From: Bacillus sp. FJAT-44742 | Lineage (GTDB): Bacteria > Bacillota > Bacilli > Bacillales > Marinococcaceae | DNA: 64,000 nucleotides | Assembly (NCBI RefSeq): GCF_002797315.1 | Contig: NZ_KZ454936.1 | Coordinates: 2,861,645-2,925,644 of the forward strand | Reading direction: 5' to 3' | Shown here: positions 48,363 to 56,784 of the stretch, piece by piece | Layout: every line of letters begins with the position of its first letter | How positions within the stretch are numbered: position 1 is the first letter of the stretch | The notes under the pieces: model-generated | Databases searched by the model: none | What the model was told of the DNA's origin: nothing | What the model saw: the letters and a program-made list of their open reading frames with translations, nothing else | Translations under genes and position numbers: made by a program

Positions 48363-49541
48363 TTAAATAAGCTCAAAGACTCCAGCTGCACCCATTCCTC
48401 CGCCAATGCACATAGTAACGACACCAAACTGTTCACCACGACGTTTCATTTCATGGATGAGGCTTAATGTTAACTTTGTACCGGAACAGCCAAGAGGATG
48501 CCCAAGTGCAATTGCCCCGCCGTTTACGTTGACTTTATCGTAGTCTAAACCAAGCTTGCGAATAACATGGAGAGACTGAGATGCAAAGGCTTCATTTAGC
48601 TCAAACAGCCCAATATCGGAAAGCTCAAGTCCCGCTTGCTTTACTGCCTTTGGAATGGCTTCCACGGGTCCTACCCCCATGATTTCCGGGCGAACACCGG
48701 CCACGGCAAAAGATTTAAATTTGACTAACGGAGTTAATCCGTCGGCTTCTGCTTTTTCACGATTCATAACAAGAACAGATGCTGCTCCATCACTCATTTG
48801 TGAAGCGTTCCCCGCTGTAACAGAGCCTTTCGGATGAAAAGCCGGGCGCAGTTTTGCAAGAGTTTCTTTCGTCGTACCTTCCCTTACACCTTCATCTCTG
48901 GAAAATGTCACTGCTTTTTCCTGCAGCTTATGATCCGCCCCTACTGAACGCAAGGTGACTTCTACAGGAACAATTTCTTCGTCAAATTTTCCTTCTTTTA
49001 TAGCACGAGATGCCCGATTATGACTTTCAGCGGCAAACTCATCCTGGTCTTCACGGCTGACATCAAATTCCTTGGCTACTTGTTCTGCCGTATAACCCAT
49101 CCCCATGTAATATTCAGGCATTTCCTCTACGATGGTAGGGTTAGGAGAAATCACGTGCCCCCCCATCGGGATTAGACTCATAGACTCAGCCCCGCCGGCA
49201 ATGATAGTTTCAGAGTTTCCTAGCATAATTCGCTCGGCGGCGTAAGCGATGCTTTGCAGACCAGACGAACAATACCTATTTATAGTTATCGCAGGTACGT
49301 TAACAGGAAGGCCGGCCAGTGCAGAAATGTTACGTGCAAGGTTCATACCTTGTTCCGCCTCAGGCATGGCACAGCCAATAATTACATCTTCTACTTGCGA
49401 CGCATCAAAATTATTTGCTCTTTTTAAGGTTTCCTTTATGGTTAAAGCGCCAAAATCATCAGGGCGCATTGTAGCAAGTGTTCCTTTTTTTGCTTTTCCG
49501 ACCGGGGTACGTGCCCCAGCCACAATCACCGCTTCCTTCAA
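48363..49541 (-). CDS. fadA: Acetyl-CoA acyltransferase (thiolase) FadA
   Basis: The 392-residue thiolase has the acyl-accepting cysteine in NRYCSSGLQS, GHPLGCSG with the catalytic histidine and the second cysteine in TMCIGGGMG. It makes the last cut of beta-oxidation. The start is TTG at 49541, eight bases after GGAGG, which gives the usual N-terminus MKEAVIVAGARTP; an ATG five codons upstream lacks an RBS. Confidence 0.95.
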   Translation of the reverse strand: MKEAVIVAGARTPVGKAKKGTLATMRPDDFGALTIKETLKRANNFDASQVEDVIIGCAMPEAEQGMNLARNISALAGLPVNVPAITINRYCSSGLQSIAYAAERIMLGNSETIIAGGAESMSLIPMGGHVISPNPTIVEEMPEYYMGMGYTAEQVAKEFDVSREDQDEFAAESHNRASRAIKEGKFDEEIVPVEVTLRSVGADHKLQEKAVTFSRDEGVREGTTKETLAKLRPAFHPKGSVTAGNASQMSDGAASVLVMNREKAEADGLTPLVKFKSFAVAGVRPEIMGVGPVEAIPKAVKQAGLELSDIGLFELNEAFASQSLHVIRKLGLDYDKVNVNGGAIALGHPLGCSGTKLTLSLIHEMKRRGEQFGVVTMCIGGGMGAAGVFELI

Positions 49542-49574
49542 GACCCTTCCCTCCATTCTTCTTCATATATCAGT

Positions 49575-51965
49575 CTAGTTACGTAACGGCTTTCCTTTTG
49601 TCAGCATGTGCTGCATTCTTTGCTGGGTTTTTGGCTCTCCCACCAGGCTTAAGAAAGCTTCACGTTCGAGGTCAAGCAGGTACTGTTCATCTACTTCAGT
49701 TCCTTTGGCTACACGGCCACCGGCTAAGACGAATGCCAGCTTTTGGGCAATTTTCACGTCGTGGTCAGAAACCATTCCTCCATACTGCATGGTTTTTGCG
49801 CCGAGCAGCATCGCAGCATATCCAGATTCCCCAACTACCGGAATCTTTTTACGTTGCGGCGGACGGTAGCCCGCGTCATGTAAAAAGATGGCATGCTGTT
49901 TTGCATTGTGGATTGTATGATCTCCATTAAAAGTTACACCATCTCGGGAGCTTAAAAATCCATTTTTTCTGGCTTCATCAGCTGACGTGGAAACCTTCGC
50001 CATAGCAATCTTTTCAAATGTGTCATTTGCCACAGCCTGTAAGTCAATTGCCGCACCTTGCGGAAGGCTTTCAATTCCACGCAGATAAAGCTCTTTGTTA
50101 CCTCCGCCGCCAGGAATTAATCCCACACCAACTTCAACAAGACCCATGTAAGTCTCTGAAGAGGCTTGAATGCTTGCTGATGGAAGGCAGATTTCCGTTC
50201 CACCTCCGAGAGTCATTCCATGGGGAGCAGTGACCACCGGACAGTTTGCATACCTGATCCTTGCCATCGTCTTTTGGAATTGACGAATCACCATGTCGAT
50301 TTCAAAAAAGCCGCCGTCTTGCGCTTCCATTAAAATCATCATCAGGTTAGCACCCACACAGAAATTCTTCCCGTGGTTTCCAATAACCAGTCCTTTGTAG
50401 TTCTTTTCTACTTCATCGATGGATTTGTTAATCATCTGCAGCACATCAGGGCCGATAGAATTATTTGGAGAATGGAATTCCAGACAAGCTACCTCGTCAC
50501 CAATATCAATGAGTGAAGCTCCATTATTCTTCATGATGACATTTGAGTCATCTGATTTAAGCGTTTTCAAATTAATTGCTTTTTTATTCTTTACAATCTG
50601 TTTGTATTCTCCGTTATGATAAAACTCTTCTTTGCCACGGTAAAAAGAGGTATGACCGTTCTGAAGCATCTCCTTCACCCATGCAGGAACACTTCTTCCC
50701 TCTTCCTCCATCTTTTCAACAGATTTTTCCAGCCCAATGGCATCCCAGGTTTCAAACGGGCCCATTTCCCATCCAAACCCCCATTTGATCGCTTGATCAA
50801 TGGCAAGAAGATCATTTGCAATTTCATCAGCTTTTTCAGCTGAATAGATAAGCACAGGTGCAAGTACGTTCCATATAAACTGACCTGCTTTATCATCTGC
50901 ATATACAAGGACTTTCAATTTATCAGGGAGCTTTTTCGCTTGTTTTGCTTGTTCAGTTGCTGCTGTTTTTACCTTTTTTCTTGGGACATACTCGAAGCTT
51001 TCGGGATCAAGCTCTAATATCTCACTGCCTTTTTCACCCTTCTTCTTCACAAAGAACCCTTGCCCTGCCTTGCTTCCGATCCAGCCTTTCTCCGCCATAT
51101 CTTTCATAAATTGAGGAGGATCAAAAGTTTCTTTTTCTTCTCCTTCCACCTGGTCATATACATTTTTTGCCACGTGCAGGAAGGTATCTAATCCAACCAC
51201 ATCAAGTGTTCGGAAGGTTGCACTTTTCGGCCGTCCGATTGCCGGACCTGTAATGGAATCTACTTCCCCGACAGAAAATCCGGATTTCAACATTTCCTGA
51301 ACTGTAACAAGAAGCCCATAAGTTCCTATACGATTTCCTATGAAGTTAGGCGTATCTTTCGCTTCCACTACGCCTTTCCCAAGTGTATTTTCGGCAAATT
51401 CCTTCATAAAGGAAAGCACTTCTTCACTCGTATCTTTCGTAGGAATGATCTCAAGAAGCTTTAAGTAACGAGGCGGGTTAAAAAAGTGCGTACCCAGGAA
51501 GTTGGATCTGAACTCAGGTGAGCAATCTTCAGACATTGCTTCTATAGAAATTCCTGAAGTATTTGAGCTGACAATGGTGCCTGGTGTAATGTTAGCTTCT
51601 ACTTCAGCAAAAACTTTTTTCTTAATTTCAAGATTTTCAACGACAACTTCAATCACCCAGTCAACCTCTGATAATCGTTTCATATCATCTTCCATGTTTC
51701 CGGGTTCAATAAGAGTAATATTTTCTTTTACAGTAAGGGGAGCGGGCTTTTGCTTTAACAGCTTCTTCACAGCTGTTGTACTTAACCGATTCTTTACCTG
51801 TTTATGGTCGATCTCCAGGCCTTTTTCTTTTTCTTCATTTGTAAGTTCCTTTGGCGCAACGTCCAATAGAAGGACAGATATTCCAATGTTTGCAAGATGT
51901 GCTGCAATGCCCGATCCCATAACTCCTGAACCGAGAACAGCGACTTTGTTAATGCTGCCTTTCAT
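49575..51965 (-). CDS. fadN: 3-hydroxyacyl-CoA dehydrogenase / enoyl-CoA hydratase FadN
   Basis: The 796-residue protein has an NAD-binding 3-hydroxyacyl-CoA dehydrogenase half (AVLGSGVMGSGIAAHLAN; GTHFFNPPRYLKLLEII in parts) and a C-terminal crotonase-like hydratase half (HGMTLGGGTEICL). It performs the middle two steps of beta-oxidation. The ATG at 51965 follows GGGAGG. It heads the fadN-fadA-fadE operon and a FadR operator lies directly upstream. Confidence 0.95.
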   Translation of the reverse strand: MKGSINKVAVLGSGVMGSGIAAHLANIGISVLLLDVAPKELTNEEKEKGLEIDHKQVKNRLSTTAVKKLLKQKPAPLTVKENITLIEPGNMEDDMKRLSEVDWVIEVVVENLEIKKKVFAEVEANITPGTIVSSNTSGISIEAMSEDCSPEFRSNFLGTHFFNPPRYLKLLEIIPTKDTSEEVLSFMKEFAENTLGKGVVEAKDTPNFIGNRIGTYGLLVTVQEMLKSGFSVGEVDSITGPAIGRPKSATFRTLDVVGLDTFLHVAKNVYDQVEGEEKETFDPPQFMKDMAEKGWIGSKAGQGFFVKKKGEKGSEILELDPESFEYVPRKKVKTAATEQAKQAKKLPDKLKVLVYADDKAGQFIWNVLAPVLIYSAEKADEIANDLLAIDQAIKWGFGWEMGPFETWDAIGLEKSVEKMEEEGRSVPAWVKEMLQNGHTSFYRGKEEFYHNGEYKQIVKNKKAINLKTLKSDDSNVIMKNNGASLIDIGDEVACLEFHSPNNSIGPDVLQMINKSIDEVEKNYKGLVIGNHGKNFCVGANLMMILMEAQDGGFFEIDMVIRQFQKTMARIRYANCPVVTAPHGMTLGGGTEICLPSASIQASSETYMGLVEVGVGLIPGGGGNKELYLRGIESLPQGAAIDLQAVANDTFEKIAMAKVSTSADEARKNGFLSSRDGVTFNGDHTIHNAKQHAIFLHDAGYRPPQRKKIPVVGESGYAAMLLGAKTMQYGGMVSDHDVKIAQKLAFVLAGGRVAKGTEVDEQYLLDLEREAFLSLVGEPKTQQRMQHMLTKGKPLRN

Positions 51966-51982
51966 CGTCTTCCTCCCTCTCC

Positions 51983-52002
51983 TTGAATGAATACTCATTC
52001 AT
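51983..52002 (-). promoter_or_regulatory. FadR operator of the fadNAE operon
   Basis: TGAATGAATACTCATTCA (51984-52001) matches the B. subtilis FadR (YsiA) consensus TGAATGA-N4-TCATTCA exactly. It lies about 20 bases before the fadN start. FadR represses beta-oxidation genes until long-chain acyl-CoA is present. Confidence 0.9.
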
Positions 52003-52030
52003 AATATAAACAAAAAAATTAACCACTTTC

Positions 52031-52047
52031 TGAATGGCTGTTCATTT
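52031..52047 (-). promoter_or_regulatory. Second, weaker FadR-like site
   Basis: TGAATGGCTGTTCATTT shows the FadR half-sites with two mismatches, 30 bases beyond the main operator. It may help repress fadNAE. The remaining 230 bases up to the coat gene are AT-rich without other features. Confidence 0.45.
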
Positions 52048-52280
52048 CTATCCTTACTATAAATTATATTCCTGATTATATCAATACTGTGCTTACAGAA
52101 AATTATTATTTTTTTGAGTCCTCTACAAAGATAGTTGTTTTTTCTTGTGGTCGACAGAAAAATTGTCTTTACTCTATACATTTGAACATTGTTTCTATTT
52201 CACTTTTATAATTTTTTTGTATAGCTTCTTCCTCCATTCCTCAAACTAAATACGTGTTTATATAAAAAGGAGGTTGTTTT

Positions 52281-52544
52281 ATGCAGCAGCAAAGCGAACA
52301 AAATCAGCAGCAGGTAATGCCTCAACCGCCGAATGTCGTTACGACAAAGGACGAAATTTACATTACTGACATGTTGTCATGGAATCTTTTAGCCGCCAAA
52401 AAGTCCCATTATTTTGCACAACAGTGTACAGATACTGATGTTAAAAGCGCACTCGAAAGTGTATCACAAATGCACGTACGCCACTACCAGCAGATCCTTT
52501 CTCACCTTCAATCTAACAATCAGCCTATTCAACCTACTCAATAA
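52281..52544 (+). CDS. Small spore coat-like protein (CotF-type helical domain)
   Basis: The 87-residue protein has a Q-rich start and a helical segment DEIYITDMLSWNLLAAKKSHY followed by HVRHYQQILSHL, a pattern of the CotF/coat ferritin-like family. It is probably a coat or forespore protein, as for the yusN region of B. subtilis. AAAAGGAGG precedes the ATG. A second coat gene follows 15 bases on. Confidence 0.75.
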   Translation: MQQQSEQNQQQVMPQPPNVVTTKDEIYITDMLSWNLLAAKKSHYFAQQCTDTDVKSALESVSQMHVRHYQQILSHLQSNNQPIQPTQ

Positions 52545-52559
52545 GGAGGCAAGAAACAT

Positions 52560-52895
52560 ATGACACAGCAAAGTAAAATACAAAATCAAGAAACTCAAGT
52601 TCCTAAGTCCCCAGCCATGAATGACCGGGACTTCCTAAATGATATTTTGACTACGGAAAAGTATATGACTTCCTCTTACAGTATCGCTTTAAACGAGGCA
52701 AGTCATGAATCTCTTTATCAGGACTTGGCTGCCATTATGAATGAAACTCAGGATTCCCAGCGCCACTTATTCAATGTCATGTTCGAAAAAGGGTGGTACA
52801 GCTTTGATGCCGCTCAGCAAAATTCCTTACAACAGAGCTTTCAGCAGTTCACCGGTTATAACAACCAGCTGCCTAGCGGCGGGTTGACTCAATAA
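52560..52895 (+). CDS. CotF-family spore coat protein
   Basis: The 111-residue protein has the CotF domain (NDRDFLNDILTTEKYMTSSYS in parts, ALNEASHESLYQDLAAIMNE, GWYSFDAA), a short ferritin-like helical unit. It is likely packed in the inner coat. AAGGAGG precedes the ATG. It follows the previous coat gene in the same operon. Confidence 0.88.
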   Translation: MTQQSKIQNQETQVPKSPAMNDRDFLNDILTTEKYMTSSYSIALNEASHESLYQDLAAIMNETQDSQRHLFNVMFEKGWYSFDAAQQNSLQQSFQQFTGYNNQLPSGGLTQ

Positions 52896-52943
52896 GAAAA
52901 AAGATAATCCTGCAAACAGCTGCAATCTTCAAGCTGTATGCAA

Positions 52944-53004
52944 ACAAAAGCAGCCCTTCTGCATCGCTCTTTGGCTTGGTAGGAGCGGAAGAAGGGCTGT
53001 CCTG
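52944..53004. terminator. Long hairpin between coat operon and yusU
   Basis: AGCAGCCCTTC and GAAGGGCTGTCCTGCT pair around CGCTC/GAGCG. The T run is weak, but it separates converging genes. Confidence 0.6.
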
Positions 53005-53008
53005 CTTA

Positions 53009-53263
53009 TTAATCTTCTTTCTCTTTCTTTCTATTAGCTTCATTCAGCCTTTTGATTTCCCCTGCCAATTCTCTCATGCTTTCCTTTGCATCCGGGTAAG
53101 ACTCAATCCAATGTCTTGTTAATGGAGGCATGTTTTTAGAAATATGCATATAAAGGGCCCAAGTTTCTACTTTTTTCTTAAGCTCCGGAGTACTTTCTCC
53201 AAGCAAGAGTTCAGTGTATTTTTCTAGTAACCCATCCACCTGTTCTTGAAATTGTTTATCCAT
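53009..53263 (-). CDS. yusU: DUF2573 protein YusU
   Basis: The 84-residue protein, starting MDKQFQEQVDGLLEKYTEL with SKNMPPLTRHWIESYP later, matches B. subtilis YusU (DUF2573). It is helical and of unknown function. AAAGGAGG precedes the ATG at 53263; a longer frame upstream has no RBS. Confidence 0.9.
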   Translation of the reverse strand: MDKQFQEQVDGLLEKYTELLLGESTPELKKKVETWALYMHISKNMPPLTRHWIESYPDAKESMRELAGEIKRLNEANRKKEKED

Positions 53264-53404
53264 TTCCTCCTCCTCCTTTCTCTTTACTTTTCTACACACA
53301 TAAATACATCTTTTGTTCAAACACCTGACAAATAGTTCTCTGTAATTTTATAAAATTGTGGTAAAATAGTGCTAGATTTTATTTTTTTTATTGGGGGAGA
53401 CACC

Positions 53405-54289
53405 ATGAAAAATGAGCTCTCAAGGTTAAAAAGCAGGCTCCAGCATAACGCCCACGGCCTGGCAGAAGCAATCACTGAAAAAATTGACAAGCAAAAAGCA
53501 ATAGAAACAAATGACAGTTCTAGCGCTCTCTTTCATGTGCGTCTCGAATTAATCAACCTTATTGCTGAAGGCCTTGTTGCTTCAAAAAAAGAATTAAACA
53601 ATGATATAAGAGAGTGGGCTGACAAAGCAGGGATGCTGGCTGTACAGGAAAATCGCTCCTTGTCTGAAGCTTTATCAAGCTTATCCCTCTTTCGGAAAGT
53701 AATTTGTAAAGAAGCAGAAAAAGAGATTAAAGACAACAACCTGTCCTATGGATTAGCTTTTAAAATCACTGATATGATATGTGATCTGATAGATATTACT
53801 ACAATTGCTTATAGCGAACAATATATCAATTATTATAGTGAAGAGCTTGAAAAAGCCACTATCCAAATACAGGAAGACAAGCAGCTGATTAAAGATTTAT
53901 CCGCTCCTATTATTCCATCAATTGTACCGAACACGATCCTGATCCCACTTACAGGGCAATTGAACTCTGAAAGAATAGAACAAATTCGTGAGAAAGTAGT
54001 TAACAACATCAAAGCCTATAAGGCCGACACTGCAATCATCGACTTTACAGGAGTTCATTTGAAAAATCAGGAAGACTTTTCACTTGTTGAAATTGCACGT
54101 CAGATTGATTTGATTACCACCTCTCTCGGTTTAATGGGAGTAGAAACGATTTACGTAGGCTTTTCCACTCATTTGGCCCAGGAAATTGTAGGCAGTGGTG
54201 TTCAGATTAAAGCAAAGACTTTTTCAAATTTCCGCCTTGGGCTTCAATATCTCAGTGCAAAAAAAGGCTACAAGCTGACATCGATATGA
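53405..54289 (+). CDS. RsbR-like STAS-domain protein
   Basis: The 294-residue protein has a helical N-terminal domain like the non-heme globin of RsbR proteins, a linker helix (about 150-170) and a C-terminal STAS domain (about 175-290: ILIPLTGQLNSERIEQI, IIDFTGVHL). RsbR paralogues build the stressosome that controls sigma-B. The first phospho-site region keeps a serine (LNSER), but the VVDT threonine site is replaced by KNQED, so normal RsbT phosphorylation may be altered. GGGGGAG precedes the ATG at 53405. No rsbS or rsbT is nearby. It faces the PAS-STAS gene across a shared terminator. Confidence 0.82.
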   Translation: MKNELSRLKSRLQHNAHGLAEAITEKIDKQKAIETNDSSSALFHVRLELINLIAEGLVASKKELNNDIREWADKAGMLAVQENRSLSEALSSLSLFRKVICKEAEKEIKDNNLSYGLAFKITDMICDLIDITTIAYSEQYINYYSEELEKATIQIQEDKQLIKDLSAPIIPSIVPNTILIPLTGQLNSERIEQIREKVVNNIKAYKADTAIIDFTGVHLKNQEDFSLVEIARQIDLITTSLGLMGVETIYVGFSTHLAQEIVGSGVQIKAKTFSNFRLGLQYLSAKKGYKLTSI

Positions 54290-54321
54290 AAAAGGGTGAG
54301 CCCCACGGGCCACCCTTTTTC
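54288..54321. terminator. Bidirectional terminator between the two STAS genes
   Basis: GAAAAAGGGTG and CACCCTTTTTC form a perfect stem with an inner GCCC/GGGC pair, ending both converging genes. Confidence 0.93.
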
Positions 54322-54335
54322 ATGTTACAACCAGA

Positions 54336-55094
54336 TCAGCTTTTACTTTCTTTTTTCACAGCAGCTTCCAACGACTGAATAAATGTAATATTTAAATGAA
54401 CGTCAAGCTCATGAAGCCGCTTTGCCTGTTTAGGAGTCACTCCGGTAATTACTACCTTCTTCCCCATGTAAGTAAGAGACTGAAACATGTTTTTAAGCAC
54501 CGCCAGCCCCTCTCCCTTTATTTCTCCAATAGCTGTAAAATCAAATAAAAGATTAGTTGCAGGCCGTTCGTAAGAAGCCGCAAGAATTTTTTCTCGAATA
54601 ACGTTCATTTTGTCCTCATGAACCTCACCATACAAAGGTATGAGTGCCAAATCTTCGGCAACCTCAATAAAGGGTGCTGAAAGCCTGTCATTTTCAATCA
54701 ATGCTTGCTCAAGCTTTTCTTTTTCCTTTAATAGTTCAAAGTTAGTATCCTGAAGGCGAGTTCTAAGCTCAGCCAGCATATCCGTAACTCTTCTTATCGA
54801 TTCTTCTTTTATATGAATAAAGACTTTGCCGTGCAGCTCACTTTCCCATCCTGCATATAAATCAGCCAGCAACACTTGTTCTTTCTGATTAATAACGTTT
54901 ATTTCCAGCTTCCTTTTCCCCTGATCCGGGTGCACTTGCTGCTTAACCTTATCTCTGCTCTCCCTCTCAATCACATCCAGCAATGAGAAATTGACATTGA
55001 ATTGCGCTTCGGCTTCGGGAGAGCAGCCAAGAATTTGAAGGTTTTTATCTATTATAAAGATAGGAAGCGCCAATTGCTCGTTAACTTGTTGCAT
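54336..55094 (-). CDS. PAS-coiled-coil-STAS regulator
   Basis: The 252-residue protein has an N-terminal PAS domain (about 1-100, FIIDKNLQILGCSPEAEAQF), a coiled coil (about 105-138) and a STAS domain (about 145-245, LALIPLYGEVHEDK, LFDFTAIGEIKGEG). Both usual stressosome phospho-sites lack serine or threonine, so it may act as a non-phosphorylated scaffold or antagonist. Its ATG lies inside the end of the B12 gene (14-base overlap), so the two are translationally coupled. PAS cofactor is unknown; no LOV cysteine motif is seen. Confidence 0.83.
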   Translation of the reverse strand: MQQVNEQLALPIFIIDKNLQILGCSPEAEAQFNVNFSLLDVIERESRDKVKQQVHPDQGKRKLEINVINQKEQVLLADLYAGWESELHGKVFIHIKEESIRRVTDMLAELRTRLQDTNFELLKEKEKLEQALIENDRLSAPFIEVAEDLALIPLYGEVHEDKMNVIREKILAASYERPATNLLFDFTAIGEIKGEGLAVLKNMFQSLTYMGKKVVITGVTPKQAKRLHELDVHLNITFIQSLEAAVKKESKS

Positions 55095-55740
55095 TTATAT
55101 CCCCTTCTCTCCCATTATCAAGCCAATATTGCAAGCCTCTTAAATCTTCTAACACTATCACTTTTTTTTCTGAATAAGAATCAAAGTCATGCTTTTTTGT
55201 CATCCGTCCGCCAATAATAATTACAGGCTCAAAATCCACTTCCTGAAAAGCTTGTAAAAATTCTTTCAGCTTTGGCAGACGGTATGAAAGGGCAACTGAT
55301 ACGCCTATCACTTCCGGTTTCCATTCATTTATAAAATGCAGCGCATGATGTAAAGGGAGGTTCGGACCCAAATACCGGACCGTCCACCCTTGATCTTTAA
55401 ACACGGAAGCAGCCATCTTCAATCCTAGATAATGCTGCTCTTCCTCTACCCCTAGCAACATAACCTTTTTTTCGTTAGGGAGGGTTATTTTATTTCTGAA
55501 ATAAACATTTTCCATTTGTGAGATAACCATATCACATATCCCAGTAGCCAAGTGTTCATCTGCTACTGATATTTTATTCAATTCCCATAACTCGCCAATA
55601 TGATACATAGCAGGAGTGATCATATCTTCATAAATGGAAAGCCTATTATCATCGTTACATAATTCTTGCAAGTACACTATGGCTTGCTTTTCCTTTCCCT
55701 CCAGGAACAGATGGGCCAGCTTTTCTGGTTGCGGGTTCAC
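55081..55740 (-). CDS. Cobalamin-binding sensor protein with W-x9-EH photosensor motif
   Basis: The 219-residue protein has the helical cap and Rossmann B12 domain of CarH/LitR-type sensors but no DNA-binding domain. W52-x9-E62-H63 (in GELWELNKISVADEHLAT) is the cap signature of adenosylcobalamin light sensors; the lower-ligand histidine is in EEEQHYLGLKMAA, with glutamate in the usual D position, followed by VRYLGPNLP and GVSVALS. It lacks methyltransferase domains, so a sensory role is likely. The start is GTG at 55740, eight bases after AGAGG. The coupled STAS partner suggests output by protein contact. Confidence 0.85.
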   Translation of the reverse strand: MNPQPEKLAHLFLEGKEKQAIVYLQELCNDDNRLSIYEDMITPAMYHIGELWELNKISVADEHLATGICDMVISQMENVYFRNKITLPNEKKVMLLGVEEEQHYLGLKMAASVFKDQGWTVRYLGPNLPLHHALHFINEWKPEVIGVSVALSYRLPKLKEFLQAFQEVDFEPVIIIGGRMTKKHDFDSYSEKKVIVLEDLRGLQYWLDNGREGDINATS

Positions 55741-55759
55741 ATCCGTCACCTCTGCTTTC

Positions 55760-56113
55760 TCAGCTGTTTTTCAACCATTGGATAGCTTGCTGCAGATATA
55801 TAAGAAAGGCTTGTTCTCTTTCCTTATCCACTTTTCCAGGAATTACTTTTATGAGTCTTTCAAAATTATCTATGATTAAGTAAGTTCCGACATTACGGCT
55901 GGTTAACACGTTTTCCAGCCACTTGGTGTAGTCAAGAAAAACGTTACTGTCCCTTAATTCATATGTTGTTTCTAAATGATCAAGGTGATGATAGTTGTCT
56001 TCCTCTGTTTTTATCCTGCCATGTTCCCCAAACTTTTCCCATAAATAGGGGTATGCTTTGTATATGGCCTCCGACACTTCTTTTACAATCTTTTCTTTGG
56101 TTTCTTTGCTCAT
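55760..56113 (-). CDS. Uncharacterised helical protein co-transcribed with the B12 sensor
   Basis: The 117-residue protein is predicted mostly helical, rich in aromatic and charged residues (YPYLWEKFGEHG, NYHHLDHLE, FLDYTKWLENVLTSRNVG). The second half resembles a helical partner region seen beside cobalamin sensors, but I cannot assign a family. Its ATG overlaps the stop of the monooxygenase gene by four bases (ATGA), and the B12 gene follows 19 bases after its stop, so it belongs to the same operon. Several histidines could bind a cofactor. Confidence 0.7.
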   Translation of the reverse strand: MSKETKEKIVKEVSEAIYKAYPYLWEKFGEHGRIKTEEDNYHHLDHLETTYELRDSNVFLDYTKWLENVLTSRNVGTYLIIDNFERLIKVIPGKVDKEREQAFLIYLQQAIQWLKNS

Positions 56114-56415
56114 TCAGCTACTACTTTATATTGGCCGACTTTTGGGACGATCGAAGCTAGTTCCTTGTCCGGATATTTCTTTTCTAGTTCATGAATCTTC
56201 TTATATTCATCACTTGTTACCCAAGAGAGATAATCAGCTTTACTCTCCCATTCTAGATGGACTGTCAGCTCTCCTGGCTTCTTATCATTTTGTAAAAGCT
56301 GAAATGTTCGAAACCCTTTAGCCTTGTCGACTGCTCGCGAGCGATTCCGATAGATATCTATTACTTCATCAGCCTTTTCACTTGGGACGGTAACAGTTGA
56401 GGTGACAATGTACAT
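56110..56415 (-). CDS. Antibiotic-biosynthesis-monooxygenase / HmoB-like protein
   Basis: The 101-residue protein is of the dimeric ABM fold: EWESKADYLSWVTSDEYKKIH corresponds to the W...H region of IsdG/HmoB heme-degrading enzymes (quoted here by its key part SWVTSDEYKKIH). The N-terminal asparagine of IsdG is replaced (TSTVTV), so heme-degrading activity is uncertain. It heads the operon with the helical protein, the B12 sensor and PAS-STAS gene. AAAGGAG precedes the ATG. Confidence 0.82.
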   Translation of the reverse strand: MYIVTSTVTVPSEKADEVIDIYRNRSRAVDKAKGFRTFQLLQNDKKPGELTVHLEWESKADYLSWVTSDEYKKIHELEKKYPDKELASIVPKVGQYKVVAE

Positions 56416-56520
56416 GAAAAATCTCCTTTATTGTATCTTCTCTATTGTATTTCCCATTCTATCACGTAATAATATATGTTGCAGAAAGAACCCTTTCTTG
56501 GAGTTTTGCAGAAATCCACA

Positions 56521-56550
56521 TAAAAAAACCGAGGATTTTTCCCCGGTTAT
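56521..56550 (-). terminator. Terminator after the small membrane protein gene
   Basis: AACCGAGG-ATTTTT-CCCCGGTT with seven T on the minus strand. Confidence 0.85.
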
Positions 56551-56556
56551 TCTTCG

Positions 56557-56784
56557 CTATTTTAACGGGCTTTTTATATAGTGTTCCTCTTGTTCACTAG
56601 CCTTTTTCTGTTCAATGTGCTGTGTAATCAGAACACCGTAAAGCATCGAAAATACGAAGCCGCCAAAGCCGACAGATTGGAGTATAATTTGTGCTGTTTC
56701 AGTAAACTGATAGGCACCTATAAAAAATAAAAAGCCAAACGACATCATCATTAATAAGGCCCAAAACAATGGTTGTTCTTTCAT
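56557..56784 (-). CDS. Small two-helix membrane protein
   Basis: The 75-residue protein has two predicted membrane helices (about 7-26 and 33-53), with a polar C-terminus (QHIEQKKASEQEEHY). It resembles YrhC-like small Bacillus membrane proteins but I cannot name it. GAAAGGATG precedes the ATG at 56784. It is monocistronic with its own terminator. Confidence 0.7.
   Translation of the reverse strand: MKEQPLFWALLMMMSFGFLFFIGAYQFTETAQIILQSVGFGGFVFSMLYGVLITQHIEQKKASEQEEHYIKSPLK

Noticed and set aside
49478-49930. Plus-strand open frame of 150 codons
   Set aside because: Antisense to fadA/fadN and spans their junction; low-complexity composition.
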